64,000 nucleotides of DNA, taken from GCA-2746795 sp963747345. Its GTDB lineage: Bacteria > Chloroflexota > Anaerolineae > Promineifilales > Promineifilaceae. The stretch's first letter is position 1; every line of letters begins with the position of its first letter. Under the pieces are notes generated by a model. That model saw only the letters and a program-made list of their open reading frames with translations, did no database searches and was not told the DNA's origin. This document shows positions 34,543 to 43,449 of this stretch, piece after piece. The DNA lies in the NCBI GenBank assembly GCA_963747345.1, contig CAVVFA010000019.1:135655-199654 (forward strand), read 5' to 3'. Both the position numbers and the translations under genes were made by a program.

Positions 34543-35343
34543 CTACTCGGATTTGGGTTTCTGCAGAGTTTCTTCTTGGGCAAAACCCTGAGGCTTCCAA
34601 ATCTGTCGGTTGTCGTCTCCCTCGCCGTAAATGAGTTTAACGTCTGACAGGGTGATGACATCGCCTGATTGTAACGCATATTCTGTGATTGGCTGGCTGT
34701 TGACCAATGTCCGGCCTGTGCGCCCACTAAGATCATATAGTATAAAACGGCCGTAACGCCAGCGAATTTGGGCATGACGGCGGCTGACGGTGGGCGCATC
34801 GACCACGAGGTCGTTGTCTGTGCGGCGGCCGATGGTGAGTAACGGCCGTTCTAATCCCACATGTCGTCCCCCATCCACAATCAAATAGGCATCCACGGCA
34901 GCCAGTTCAGCCAACATCTTCTGTTCAGCCGCCAGCACATCGTCTGACTGCAAATTGAGCTGCGTGGTATTGCCCAGCGTTTCACGGAACGACGCTTGCA
35001 CGCGTACCTGGCGCGGTTTCACATCTGAATTTGCCACCACGATAACCTGGGGCTGCGTCTTCAAGCGCAAATCAGATTGCTGCGCTAATTCGACAACGGC
35101 ATTGGTCATCTCGATTTCTAGCTGTTCATTTTTCTGTTGGAGTTTTTCAAAATCGGCCGGATTCAAGTAAATTGTATACACATCCGGCGCAATTCTGTCT
35201 TGCTGACCATCTTCCATCGCCCGTGCCAGGCGCGACGCCACTTCAAGCGGCTCTAAATCGCCACCCAGCAGTCGGCTAAAAGAGCCCTCGACCAATCCTT
35301 GAGCGATTGACTCAAATTGTGACAGTCGGAATTTTTTCATCAT
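34543..35343 (-). CDS. FhaA-like protein: DUF3662 plus FHA domain
   Basis: A 266-residue cytoplasmic protein. Residues 1-120 (FESIAQGLVEGSFSRLLGGD followed by RLARAMEDG) match the DUF3662 domain found at the N-terminus of FhaA in Actinobacteria and Chloroflexota. The C-terminal part is an FHA phosphothreonine-binding domain with LLTIGRRTDNDLVVDAPTVS, RRHAQI and the last strands DLSGRTGRTLVNSQPI. Such proteins bind phosphorylated partners in cell-wall and division control. Two adjacent ATGs (35343 and 35340) are possible starts. No Ser/Thr kinase gene is in the window. Confidence 0.85.
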   Translation of the reverse strand: MMKKFRLSQFESIAQGLVEGSFSRLLGGDLEPLEVASRLARAMEDGQQDRIAPDVYTIYLNPADFEKLQQKNEQLEIEMTNAVVELAQQSDLRLKTQPQVIVVANSDVKPRQVRVQASFRETLGNTTQLNLQSDDVLAAEQKMLAELAAVDAYLIVDGGRHVGLERPLLTIGRRTDNDLVVDAPTVSRRHAQIRWRYGRFILYDLSGRTGRTLVNSQPITEYALQSGDVITLSDVKLIYGEGDDNRQIWKPQGFAQEETLQKPKSE

Positions 35344-35370
35344 ATTTTTGCTTACCCTTGCTTTGTAACA

Positions 35371-35485
35371 GTAACACAGAGATCGCGGAGAATCCATGGA
35401 GTTTCACAGAGAGAAAAACAGAAGAAAAAGCCTTTCTCCCAAAGCTCTGTATATCTCCGTGCCTCCTCTGTGTTCTCTGTGTTAC
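35371..35485. repeat. ACACAGAG inverted repeat
   Basis: GTAACACAGAGATCGCGGAG on the left and CTGTGTTCTCTGTGTTAC on the right with weaker internal pairing. Confidence 0.75.
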
Positions 35486-35597
35486 TTTTTAAATTTGTCG
35501 CCGGAAACAAAGCGGGTCGCGATTATAGTTTGGCAGAAACGGTCGTCAATTGCAATTGCCCTGTCGTAGGCATTCGGTATACTTGCCGTAATAGAAT

Positions 35598-35668
35598 GAT
35601 GAAGGATGAAGGATGAAGGATGAATGGCAGATTAATAATTCATCCCTCATCCTTCAACCTTCATCACT
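35598..35668. repeat. Heptad hairpin, GGATGAA type
   Basis: GATGAAGGATGAAGGATGAA with the complementary TCATCC arm; it lies 17 bp before the selD start. Confidence 0.85.
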
Positions 35669-35684
35669 TTAAAAGGAGTTTTAC

Positions 35685-36722
35685 ATGTCTGGAAAAGAAA
35701 TCCGACTGACGGCATATGCTTCCTGCGCTGGTTGAGCGTCTAAACTAAGTCCATCGGACTTGGCGCACGTGTTGCAGCCATTACGCAAAATATTTGACCC
35801 TACAAACTATCCAAATCTGCTGGTCGGCCTGGAAAAAGCGGACGATGCGGCCGTGTACCAAATCAACGACCACCAAGCCATCATCTCGACCACCGATTTC
35901 TTTCCGCCCGTTGTCGATGATCCCTACGACTTTGGTGCGATTGCTGCTGCCAATGCCATGTCGGATATTTATGCGATGGGCGGACAGGTGTTGTTTGCCC
36001 TTAACTTGGTCGCTTTTCCCGACAATTTAGCGCAAGATGTGCTCAAAGAGGTGCTGCGCGGCGGCGCGGAAAAAGTGGCCGAAGCGGGGGCTGTCATTGC
36101 AGGCGGTCACAGCGTCAACGACAAAGAGCCGAAGTACGGGCTGGCTGTCACCGGCATCATCGACCCTGCCAAAGTAAAACGCAAAGGGGGTGGGCTGCCA
36201 GGAGACGTGCTGCTGCTGACGAAACCGCTGGGCGTGGGCGTGATTACCACTGCGCTCAAACGGCAAATGACGGATGCTGAACATGTGAAAACGGCCGTTA
36301 TCTCCATGTCTACCCTCAATAAAAAAGCCTCCGAAGCGGCGCACCTGGCGCAAGCCCACGGCATGACCGATATCACCGGCTTTGGTCTGCTGGGCCACGC
36401 GCATGAAATGGCGGCTCAAGGCAGCGTCGATTTCCGCTTCTTCGCCGACAAGCTGCCCTGGCTGCCCGGCGCACTAGGATATGGCGAAGCCGACGCCTTC
36501 CCCGGCGGTCGTGGCAACAATATGATCTTCTTCCAAGAGTTCGTCACCTTTGCCGATAACGTGAGCCAACTGGTGCAAGACATGCTCTGGACGCCGGAGA
36601 CCTCTGGCGGTCTGCTGGTGGCTGTCGCGCCGGAGATGGTGGAAACGTATATAGCGGGGTGTGAAACGGCCGTTGTCATCGGCGAAGTCATCGAAGGAAA
36701 CGGACACATCCACGTGTTATAA
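35685..36722 (+). CDS. selD: Selenide, water dikinase with selenocysteine at the active site
   Basis: A 345-residue enzyme that makes selenophosphate from selenide and ATP, the selenium donor for selenocysteine tRNA. AAAAGGAG precedes the ATG at 35685. The protein starts MSGKEIRLTAYASCAG, then an in-frame TGA at 35733-35735, then ASKLSPSDLAHVLQ. The TGA is residue 17, exactly the catalytic Cys17 of E. coli SelD, and Lys20 is conserved three residues later. It must be read as selenocysteine; the frame is open afterwards to the end. Downstream GISTTDFF-like ISTTDFFPPVVDDPYDFG, MSDIYAMGG, AGGHSV and DITGFGLLGH are all typical. A hairpin starts 10-12 nt after the TGA, where a bacterial SECIS should be. 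Confidence 0.95.
35745..35763 (+). promoter_or_regulatory. Candidate SECIS hairpin in selD
   Basis: AAGTCC-ATC-GGACTT, extended by a G-T and a C-G pair at its base. The main stem starts 11 nt after the TGA selenocysteine codon, the spacing of the E. coli minimal SECIS. The loop differs from the enterobacterial one. Confidence 0.6.
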
Positions 36723-36747
36723 TGTGCATCATGTGTGGTAATTTTGG

Positions 36748-36810
36748 GGACACTGATACGGTCAATCACTGATATTTTTGTTTTATCAGCGTTCAACCGT
36801 ATCAGTGTCC
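36748..36810. other. Long hairpin after selD
   Basis: GGACACTGATACGGT pairs perfectly with ACCGTATCAGTGTCC, and CTGATA with TATCAG inside it, giving a 63-nt rod. No T-run follows. It starts 25 bp after the selD stop. It may be a REP-like element or an mRNA-end structure. Confidence 0.7.
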
Positions 36811-36885
36811 ATTCATTTTTGTAACTTTGTCACGCAACATACTGTAAAACTATTTACCATCCCCTACTATCAAACAAGGAGTCCC

Positions 36886-38650
36886 ATGGACCGCACAGTT
36901 CCCAGTTCCGGCAACGAAGAAATCAACCTCTACCTGCGCACCTACTATTCCCTGCTGCGCAGTACCCGCGAAGTCAAGCTCAAATCCCTCATCGAGGCGC
37001 ATAAACGCACTCGTTCCGCCCTGCACGTCAAAGCTGACGAGCAGGAGGTAGACATGGCTGCCTTCATCTACGCCATTCTGCGTGTACCTGAATGCCTGAG
37101 TGAAATCAACCTGGTGATCATGGGACAGTCGTCACGGGTGTTTGCCGAGCATGGCTTTCCGCAAATCGAGACGTGGCAGCAAGTGAGCGCCCCCGGTCGC
37201 CGCCGCCGCTGCTTCTTCGATGGCAAAACAACGCTGGCCTGTTACATCGCCAGTCGCTCAGACATTGACGACCTTGTGCCGACTCTGGTCGCTTACCAAA
37301 TTGAACGGCGTAAACTGCATTACCTCTTGGCAAAACCGGTGGTAAAAACCCTGCTCAACAAGCTACCCATCGACCAGGAACCGACGCCTGAAGACATCGC
37401 CCATCTAGCCGACCTCACCGGTATTCCTACGGAAGATTTAGAAAAATTGAGCCATATCTGGCGCGACAAAACCATCGCCAAATTCCTGGACATTGCAGAC
37501 CATCAGCAAGAGCTTTCGATTCGTTCCTTGGCTGGCTCCCTGTCGGATTACAAACGTGCTATCCGGCGCTGGTGGCGTAACGTGGAAGCCTGCACGCCCA
37601 AAGACATCCGCTTTGACGAACGCCCCGTCTACTTTGTCTCCAGCAATACCCACAGCCTGACCAATATGCTCAGCGGCTTTGCCCTGCAAATCGAGAGCAC
37701 CTTGGAAGCGTATCTGCTCGACAATGGCTCTGACGAACTGCGCCAGGAATACCAGGACATCGTTAATCGTAATATCCCCAGCAGTCTGGAGAATTTTCTC
37801 TATTACGTGCTCAAAAAATATGAAGCGATTCATCCTGATGTGCGGAAAGACCGCATGGCGTATGAAAAGTCGATGGGTATTACCCGCATTCAAAGTGAAC
37901 ATGCCTTCGACATCGAAGTGCAAATTGTGAATCTGAATCAAGCTCAATGTGGAGGGGATGGATGTGCGTTTGCGTATTCCGGGCATTGAAAAGTTGGCGC
38001 AAAGTGAAGCGCTCATCGTCAATATCGACTATCCCTTGGGCATGGCGGCGTATCAGGTGCTGACTGAAATGGCGCGAAATGTAGACGAGGTGCGGGGTGT
38101 CTACATCATCGGCAAGGCGGCGACGCTAAACGGCGGCATCGGCGATGTCATGCTGCCCAATGTGATCCACGATGAACATTCGCTCAACACGTACCTGTTC
38201 AACAACTGTTTTACGGCCGATGATGTGGCGCCTTATCTGGTTTATGGCAGTGTGATGGACAATCAGAAGGCGATTACGGTTCCGGGTACTTTTTTGCAAA
38301 ACGAGGGCTATATGTCGGTCTTCTACCACGAGGGTTACACGGATATGGAGATGGAAGCGGGGCCTTATCTCAGCGGCATTTATGAGATGACGCGCCCCCA
38401 GCGCCATCCGTATAACGAGGTGGTTAATTTGTATCAAGCGCCGTTCCCGATTGGTATTTTGCACTATGCTTCGGATACGCCGTTCAGCAAGGGGAAGAAT
38501 CTAGGTACGCAAAATCTCTCTTATTTTGGCATGGATCCAACATATGCAACGACGGTTGCCGTGCTTGCGAGATATTTTGGAAACGGAAGTGGGGAAGCTT
38601 TAAAATATTTTTTAACGCAAAGGCGCGGAGGCGCAGAGAGAAAGGGTTTT
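36886..38650 (+). CDS. Conserved hypothetical (DUF6909-like), frameshifted
   Basis: About 585 residues in two frames. The first part starts MDRTVPSSGNEEINLYLRTY after CAAGGAG, is helical and basic, and runs to about 37945. One base too many there moves the frame to EGMDVRLRIPGIEKLAQSEA. The second part has LIVNIDYPLGMAAYQVLTEM and GVYIIGKAATLNGGIGDVML, which recalls the phosphorylase-superfamily fold. I cannot give a function; the family name is a guess from memory. The frame has no stop before the ATG of the next gene, so as written it fuses to the M24 peptidase. A CGCAAAGGCGCGGAGGCGC repeat arm (38619-38645) sits at that junction and has probably removed the native stop. Confidence 0.55.
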
Positions 38651-39745
38651 ATGAAAACTTCTAACGTTGTTTTTGAGGAACGATTGGCACTGGTTCGGGG
38701 GATGTTGGGTCAATGGGGGGTTGAGGGAGTTTATATCAGCAGTCCTGAGAACCGGCGGTGGTTGAGTGGGTTTAGCGGCTCGGCGGGCGTGCTGTTGGTA
38801 ACACGAGATCAGGCGTTGTTGGCAACGGATTTTCGGTATTTTGAACAGGCAGAAGCGCAGGCTCCGACTTTTACGCTGTTCAAGCACCAACGCACGGATG
38901 AGGATAATAAGAAATTGTTGGAAACGGCTGCTATTTCAACCATCGGCATCGAAGCAGCACACGTAACCCTGGCAGATTTTGCACAGCTAGAAAAATTTGA
39001 CGCCATCACCTGGGTGCCGCTGGCAGAAACCCTGGAACCGCTACGCGCCATCAAAACGGCCGTTGAACTATCTAATATTCGCGCCGCCGCTGCCATCACC
39101 GACATAGCAATGGCGCAGTTCCCGCATATCGCCCGACCGGGTATGACGGAGCAAGCGGCGGCCTGGGAACTGGAAAAGGCAATGCGCGAAGCCGGGGCAG
39201 AAGCGATAGCGTTTGATGTGATTGTGGCCTCTGGCCCGAACGCCGCCCTGCCGCACCATCATCCCGGCGAGCGCGTGCTGCAAGTGGGCGATCCGATTAT
39301 TGTGGATATGGGCGCTCAGGTGGCTGGCTACAAGAGTGATATGACGCGCTCGTTTTTCTTGGGGGAACCGGATGAGAAGTATTGGGAAATTTATAACTTG
39401 GTGCTGGCGGCGGAAACGGCCGTTATCCAACAAGCGCGTCCCGGTATGAGCAGTAAAACCGTCGATGCCATCGCCCGTGACCTCATCACCAACGCCGGGC
39501 ATGGCGAGCATTTCGGGCATGGTCTGGGACACAGCCTCGGTCTTTTCATCCATGAGAGTCCTTTCCTCACCCACCTGCCTCGTGGCGAAAAGTACAGCAT
39601 CGAAACCGGCATGACCATCACCATTGAGCCAGGTGTTTATTTGCCTGGATGGGGTGGCGTGCGCATTGAAGATTTGGTGCTGGTTACGGAAACTGGTCTG
39701 GAGGCGATCAGCCACTGCCCCAAAGAACCTGTTATCCCTGCGTAG
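38651..39745 (+). CDS. M24 family Xaa-Pro aminopeptidase
   Basis: A 364-residue metallopeptidase of the pita-bread fold, removing N-terminal residues before proline. The creatinase-like N-terminal domain has ENRRWLSGFSGSAGVLLVT. The metal ligands are in IIVDMGAQVAGYKSDMTRSF (Asp, Asp), GHGLGHSLGLFIHESP (His), MTITIEPGVYLPG (Glu) and GVRIEDLVL (Glu). The ATG at 38651 was chosen because the M24 N-domain starts there; the frame is open upstream into the preceding gene. Length agrees with bacterial YqhT/PepQ-like enzymes. A 16-bp hairpin follows at 39785. Confidence 0.92.
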   Translation: MKTSNVVFEERLALVRGMLGQWGVEGVYISSPENRRWLSGFSGSAGVLLVTRDQALLATDFRYFEQAEAQAPTFTLFKHQRTDEDNKKLLETAAISTIGIEAAHVTLADFAQLEKFDAITWVPLAETLEPLRAIKTAVELSNIRAAAAITDIAMAQFPHIARPGMTEQAAAWELEKAMREAGAEAIAFDVIVASGPNAALPHHHPGERVLQVGDPIIVDMGAQVAGYKSDMTRSFFLGEPDEKYWEIYNLVLAAETAVIQQARPGMSSKTVDAIARDLITNAGHGEHFGHGLGHSLGLFIHESPFLTHLPRGEKYSIETGMTITIEPGVYLPGWGGVRIEDLVLVTETGLEAISHCPKEPVIPA

Positions 39746-39784
39746 CCCAATCGTAGCCCCAAAGAGACCAAAATCCTGGCATAA

Positions 39785-39829
39785 TAGCTATGGGAGAATG
39801 CAACTAATCAGCCATTCTCCCGTAGTTAT
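39785..39829. other. Hairpin between the peptidase gene and lepB
   Basis: TAGCTATGGGAGAATG pairs with CATTCTCCCGTAGTTA, one mismatch region, without a T-run. Confidence 0.55.
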
Positions 39830-39883
39830 AGGCATGGCAATAACGGCCGTGCGTTACCCCATGAGTGAAGGAGCTTACTGGTT

Positions 39884-40448
39884 ATGTGGCATGATGACCC
39901 TGAACAAACTGAATTTGTAGAAGAAGAACGACCCCGCTCCTCTAATCCGCCAGTTTACGATTGAAGTTTTGGGAACGGCCGTTCGCGCTGGCATCCTCGC
40001 TTTTCTGATTATCTACTTCGTGGCCCAAACCAACATCGTCTATGGTTACAGCATGGAACCCAATCTGCACGAAAATCAACGCATTATCGTGGAAAAAGTA
40101 AGCTATCATTTTACACAGCCTGCTCGTGGCGACATTGTGGTGGTTGATGTGGTTGACTCTGATGTGCCGCTGATTAAGCGTGTGGTGGGGCTGCCGGGTG
40201 AATCGGTGGGCATCGTTAACGGGCAGTTGGTGGTTAATGAGCAGGTGCTAAACGAGCCGTATTTATCTCCCTTTCCCACCTATAATTACCCGGTGACGAT
40301 TGTTCCTGAAGACCACATTTTTGTGATGGGCGATAACCGTCCTGTTTCGCGGGATTCGCGCAGTTTTGGGGCGATTGGTCTGGATGCGGTGCGGGGTCGT
40401 GCCTGGGTTTCTTATTGGCCGCTTGAGGATTTGGGTGTGTTAAAGTAA
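39884..40448 (+). CDS. lepB: Signal peptidase I (one frameshift)
   Basis: About 187 residues; it cuts signal peptides outside the membrane. MWHDDPEQTEFVEEERPRSS forms a short cytoplasmic end. Near 39945 a one-base shift joins it to RQFTIEVLGTAVRAGILAFL, the membrane anchor. The catalytic Ser is in YGYSMEPNL and the catalytic Lys in PLIKRVVGLPGE. FVMGDNRPVSRDSRSFG is the last conserved box. The shift is close to the start and leaves all catalytic parts in one frame; it may be an assembly error. Its stop overlaps the start of the PA14 gene (TAATG). Confidence 0.88.
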
Positions 40449-41707
40449 TGAAACAAAAACTGGTTTTCCTTTGCGCTCTCTGTGCCTCTGCGGTTTTGTT
40501 TTTACCAACGGCCGTTTCGGCAAGCTCAAGACAAGCCGTTTCGGCAAGCTCAAGACAAGCCGTTTCCGCACAATCTAGCTGGCTGGCGGTCTATTGGAAC
40601 AATACCAATCTCGAAGGCTCCCCGGTTCTCATTCGCCCCGAGTTTGACGATAATCACAATCCTGGTATCAACATCAACTGGGGCTTCGACAGCCCTGAAG
40701 ATGGCACTGTGAACAAAGATTATTTTTCTGCCCGCTGGACACGTAATCAATATCTGGAACCAGGGCGCTACCGCTTCACCGCCTCGGGCGATGATGGCGT
40801 GCGTGTGTGGGTAGACGACCAACTACTCATCGACGGCTGGCTCAATCAAGTTTTCACCACCTACACCGGTTATATCGATGTAGATGGCGGCAGCGTGCCC
40901 ATCCGCGTGGAATATTACGACAATCAGCATCATGCCATGATTGGTGTGAATTGGACGCGGGTGCCTGGTTCGGAAACGGCCGTTGTTGGCACAAATTGGT
41001 CTCCTCCAGGCAGTGGTTGGCGGGGTGAGTATTACAACAACACTCTGTTTGCTGGCCCACCCAATTTGCTGCGCACTGACCCAGAAATCAACTTCGACTG
41101 GGCGCTGGAATCGCCAGCACCCGCCAACATCGTCGATGACCGCTTTGCCGTGCGCTGGACAAATTCGCTCAACTTGGCCCCCGGACGTTACCGTTTCACA
41201 ACAACCTCTGATGACGGCGTTCGCCTGTGGCTCAACGACGAATTACGCATTGACCAATGGCATTCGCAAACCTCGCTGTCCCATTCAACCGATTTGGAAC
41301 TAAGCGGCACTTCAGCGTTTACTGAGCCTGTCGAAGTAATCGTTAAGCTGGAATATTACGACGAAATCGGTCTGGCTGAAGCCCGTCTCACCTGGGAACG
41401 GCTCGACGCGCCAGCCGCAGTGTCGCCCACCTCCCAATCGGCCACCTCCGGCAGTATGCCTGGCCTGGAAAACGTACCGACCGCCACCGTCATCAACGCC
41501 AACCATCTCAACGTGCGTTCTGGCCCCGGCATGACCCACGACCCATTTGCCCATCTCTCCCGCCGCGAGGCGGTGACGATGGTGGGGCGCGACAGAACCA
41601 CTTCCTGGATACAAGTGCAATTGGCCGATGGCTCAACAGGCTGGGTAGGCAGTGGCTATTTACTCAGCACGTATCCCAAAATCAGCCTGCCCATTGCCGC
41701 AGAGTAA
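40448..41707 (+). CDS. Secreted protein with two PA14-like domains and an SH3 domain
   Basis: A 419-residue exported protein. A signal peptide (VFLCALCASAVLFLPTAVSA) is followed by two tandem PA14-like beta domains. Each has the GRYRFTASGDDGVRVWVDDQ or GRYRFTTTSDDGVRLWLNDE core (about residues 98 and 252), which binds sugars in relatives. A C-terminal bacterial SH3 domain (ANHLNVRSGPGMTHDPFAHL) usually binds the cell wall. Residues 25-41 come from a tandem 24-bp repeat (TCGGCAAGCTCAAGACAA after GCCGTT) that splits an AACGGCCGTT at 40508. A TGAGCCTGTCGAAGTA repeat is also translated near 41325. It may share a transcript with lepB. Confidence 0.85.
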   Translation: MKQKLVFLCALCASAVLFLPTAVSASSRQAVSASSRQAVSAQSSWLAVYWNNTNLEGSPVLIRPEFDDNHNPGININWGFDSPEDGTVNKDYFSARWTRNQYLEPGRYRFTASGDDGVRVWVDDQLLIDGWLNQVFTTYTGYIDVDGGSVPIRVEYYDNQHHAMIGVNWTRVPGSETAVVGTNWSPPGSGWRGEYYNNTLFAGPPNLLRTDPEINFDWALESPAPANIVDDRFAVRWTNSLNLAPGRYRFTTTSDDGVRLWLNDELRIDQWHSQTSLSHSTDLELSGTSAFTEPVEVIVKLEYYDEIGLAEARLTWERLDAPAAVSPTSQSATSGSMPGLENVPTATVINANHLNVRSGPGMTHDPFAHLSRREAVTMVGRDRTTSWIQVQLADGSTGWVGSGYLLSTYPKISLPIAAE

Positions 41708-41729
41708 CAGAAACAAGAGGACAAACCAC

Positions 41730-42389
41730 ATGACAAACGAACGACAAATTGATTGGGTGGAAGTCAAACAAACTGTCAAAATGCAGGCAATTATTTTAGC
41801 CAGTATGGTTGTATTTATCTGGCTGGTAGAAGTCGTGGATGCGTTTATTTTCCAAGGCGCACTCGATACAAATGGCATCCGTCCCCGCACCGTCGATGGC
41901 TTGCGTGGTATCTTGTTTGCGCCCCTGTTACACAGCAACTTTAGCCACCTCATGGCAAACACAGTGCCGCTGATCGTTTTGGGTTGGTTCGTTTTACTGC
42001 GTGGGTTCAAAACCTTTTTTGTTGTGACGATAACCGTCATTCTGGTCAGTGGCTTGGGTACCTGGCTGATTGGCTCAGCGAATTCTGTCCACATTGGCGC
42101 CAGCGGACTAATTTTTGGCTATTTTGGCTATCTGCTGCTCAACAGTTGGTTTGAACGCAGTCTCGCCTCGGTTTTGTGGGCGGTGTTGGTATTTTTGCTT
42201 TACGGCAGTCTGATTTGGGGTGTCTTGCCACAGGGAAATGGTATCTCTTGGCAGGGTCACTTGTTTGGCTTCATTGGTGGAGGCGTCGCGGCTTATTTGC
42301 TGGCAAAACGGCCGTTATCCGACACTGATGATTACGATATTCCAGAAGACGATGGCGTCCTTCGCATTCGGCCCGAAGATTTGTATTAA
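41730..42389 (+). CDS. Rhomboid family intramembrane serine protease
   Basis: A 219-residue membrane protein with about six membrane helices. Rhomboids cut membrane-anchored substrates within the bilayer. HSNFSHLMANTVPLIVLGWF is the conserved loop and second helix, VHIGASGLIFGYFGYL holds the GxSG nucleophile (Ser near residue 124), and WQGHLFGFIGGGVAAYLL holds the catalytic His. The ATG at 41730 follows AAGAGGACAAACCAC. The acidic C-terminal tail overlaps the convergent gene's stop by 4 bp. Confidence 0.9.
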   Translation: MTNERQIDWVEVKQTVKMQAIILASMVVFIWLVEVVDAFIFQGALDTNGIRPRTVDGLRGILFAPLLHSNFSHLMANTVPLIVLGWFVLLRGFKTFFVVTITVILVSGLGTWLIGSANSVHIGASGLIFGYFGYLLLNSWFERSLASVLWAVLVFLLYGSLIWGVLPQGNGISWQGHLFGFIGGGVAAYLLAKRPLSDTDDYDIPEDDGVLRIRPEDLY

Positions 42390-43234
42390 GCAGCGAGGTA
42401 CATCTCTCGAATCCACGCCATCACCTGATCCGCTGCTTCAACTGGAAACGCATACTGCCACGAAACGGCCGTTTCCTCCGCCAACCAGCGAAACAAAATC
42501 AACGTGCCAAACAAACTGCGCCACGTCTCTTCAACGGTGTAACCACCATAGGTATTGGGTAAGGCAAGCATTACACGGGGATCTGCCCATTCTGAGAGAT
42601 AACGGCCGTTGTACCAAGTATCCCGTTCCGCCCCAAACATCGCCTGAGCATGCCACGCGATCATCGTCAGCAGCGCCGGACGCATCAGCGACTCCAACAC
42701 CAATTTTGCCCGTACCAAATCCGCCCGCCGCGTAAACTTCGCCATTTTATGACTGTTCAGCAACATGGCTTGAATCAAACCCAAGAAATCAGATGTATCG
42801 GGTTGTGCGGCTGGTTCAACACCCACACTAGGCAATTCGATTTCCGTACCAGGACGTGAATAAAGCACCTGCGCCCCTCGGCGAATAACAAAATTGTAGG
42901 ATGCTTGGGCAATAACGGAAGTCAAATCCGCCGCACTCGGCGTCACATAAAAATCAGCCTTCAAGCCATCCGCAAACAACACGAGCCATTCCCCATCTCC
43001 ACTTTGATGCCGCTCAAAAACCGGCACAAGCACCTCGCCAAACGCCGATAGCCACGCCCCATCCCCCGCATAAACCTCACAATCATCGGCAAACAGAATC
43101 AAATCTACATCCGACCATTCGTCCGCCGCCTGCTCCCCACGCGCCAAAGACCCAATAAGTAAAACAGCCTGGATATCAGACCGCTGCGTGGCCCATTGCA
43201 AAACTTGTTGCTGGAAATCTATAAATCTTTTCAT
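42386..43234 (-). CDS. Nucleotidyltransferase, aminoglycoside adenylyltransferase-like
   Basis: A 282-residue protein. The N-terminal nucleotidyltransferase core VLLIGSLARGEQAADEWSDV followed by DLILFADD has the GS-x9-DxD metal site (about residues 27-47). The C-terminal two thirds resemble the helical region of streptomycin 6-adenylyltransferase-like proteins (LNSHKMAKFTRRADLVRAKL). Substrate is unknown; resistance should not be assumed. The start at 43234 follows a spacer with a large hairpin. Confidence 0.75.
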   Translation of the reverse strand: MKRFIDFQQQVLQWATQRSDIQAVLLIGSLARGEQAADEWSDVDLILFADDCEVYAGDGAWLSAFGEVLVPVFERHQSGDGEWLVLFADGLKADFYVTPSAADLTSVIAQASYNFVIRRGAQVLYSRPGTEIELPSVGVEPAAQPDTSDFLGLIQAMLLNSHKMAKFTRRADLVRAKLVLESLMRPALLTMIAWHAQAMFGAERDTWYNGRYLSEWADPRVMLALPNTYGGYTVEETWRSLFGTLILFRWLAEETAVSWQYAFPVEAADQVMAWIREMYLAA

Positions 43235-43271
43235 TTGAAATAAAAAGGGTGTGTGTCATTTCAGTTGAAAG

Positions 43272-43326
43272 GCGGAGTGAGCACGCCCACGTGCGAACGG
43301 GTGACGGCACGTGGGCGTGCCTACTC
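43272..43326. other. GC-rich hairpin
   Basis: GCACGCCCACGTGC pairs with GCACGTGGGCGTGC, extended by GGCGGAGTGA/CTACTCCTCC. It lies between the convergent-divergent nucleotidyltransferase and tatC spacers. The CACGTGGGCGTGC unit resembles repeats of wide occurrence. Confidence 0.7.
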
Positions 43327-43449
43327 CTCCAACTCATTTGAAACACACCCAAATAAAAAAACCGCCACAGATGTTGAAAACGCAGGCAATTCCCCACGTT
43401 CTCCGCACCATCAGCGGTTTATATGGCTAGTTTAAGAACCTTTTCTTAC

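Larger units (their letters stand above)
35344..35684. other. Spacer before selD with two repeat hairpins
   Basis: It holds an ACACAGAG-type inverted repeat (35371-35485) and a GGATGAA hairpin (35598-35668) that ends next to the selD Shine-Dalgarno AAAAGGAG. No gene is seen. Confidence 0.6.

Noticed and set aside
36748..36810. Selenocysteine tRNA after selD
   Set aside because: The structure is a single nested rod; there is no cloverleaf, no T-arm motif and no TCA anticodon loop in the right place.
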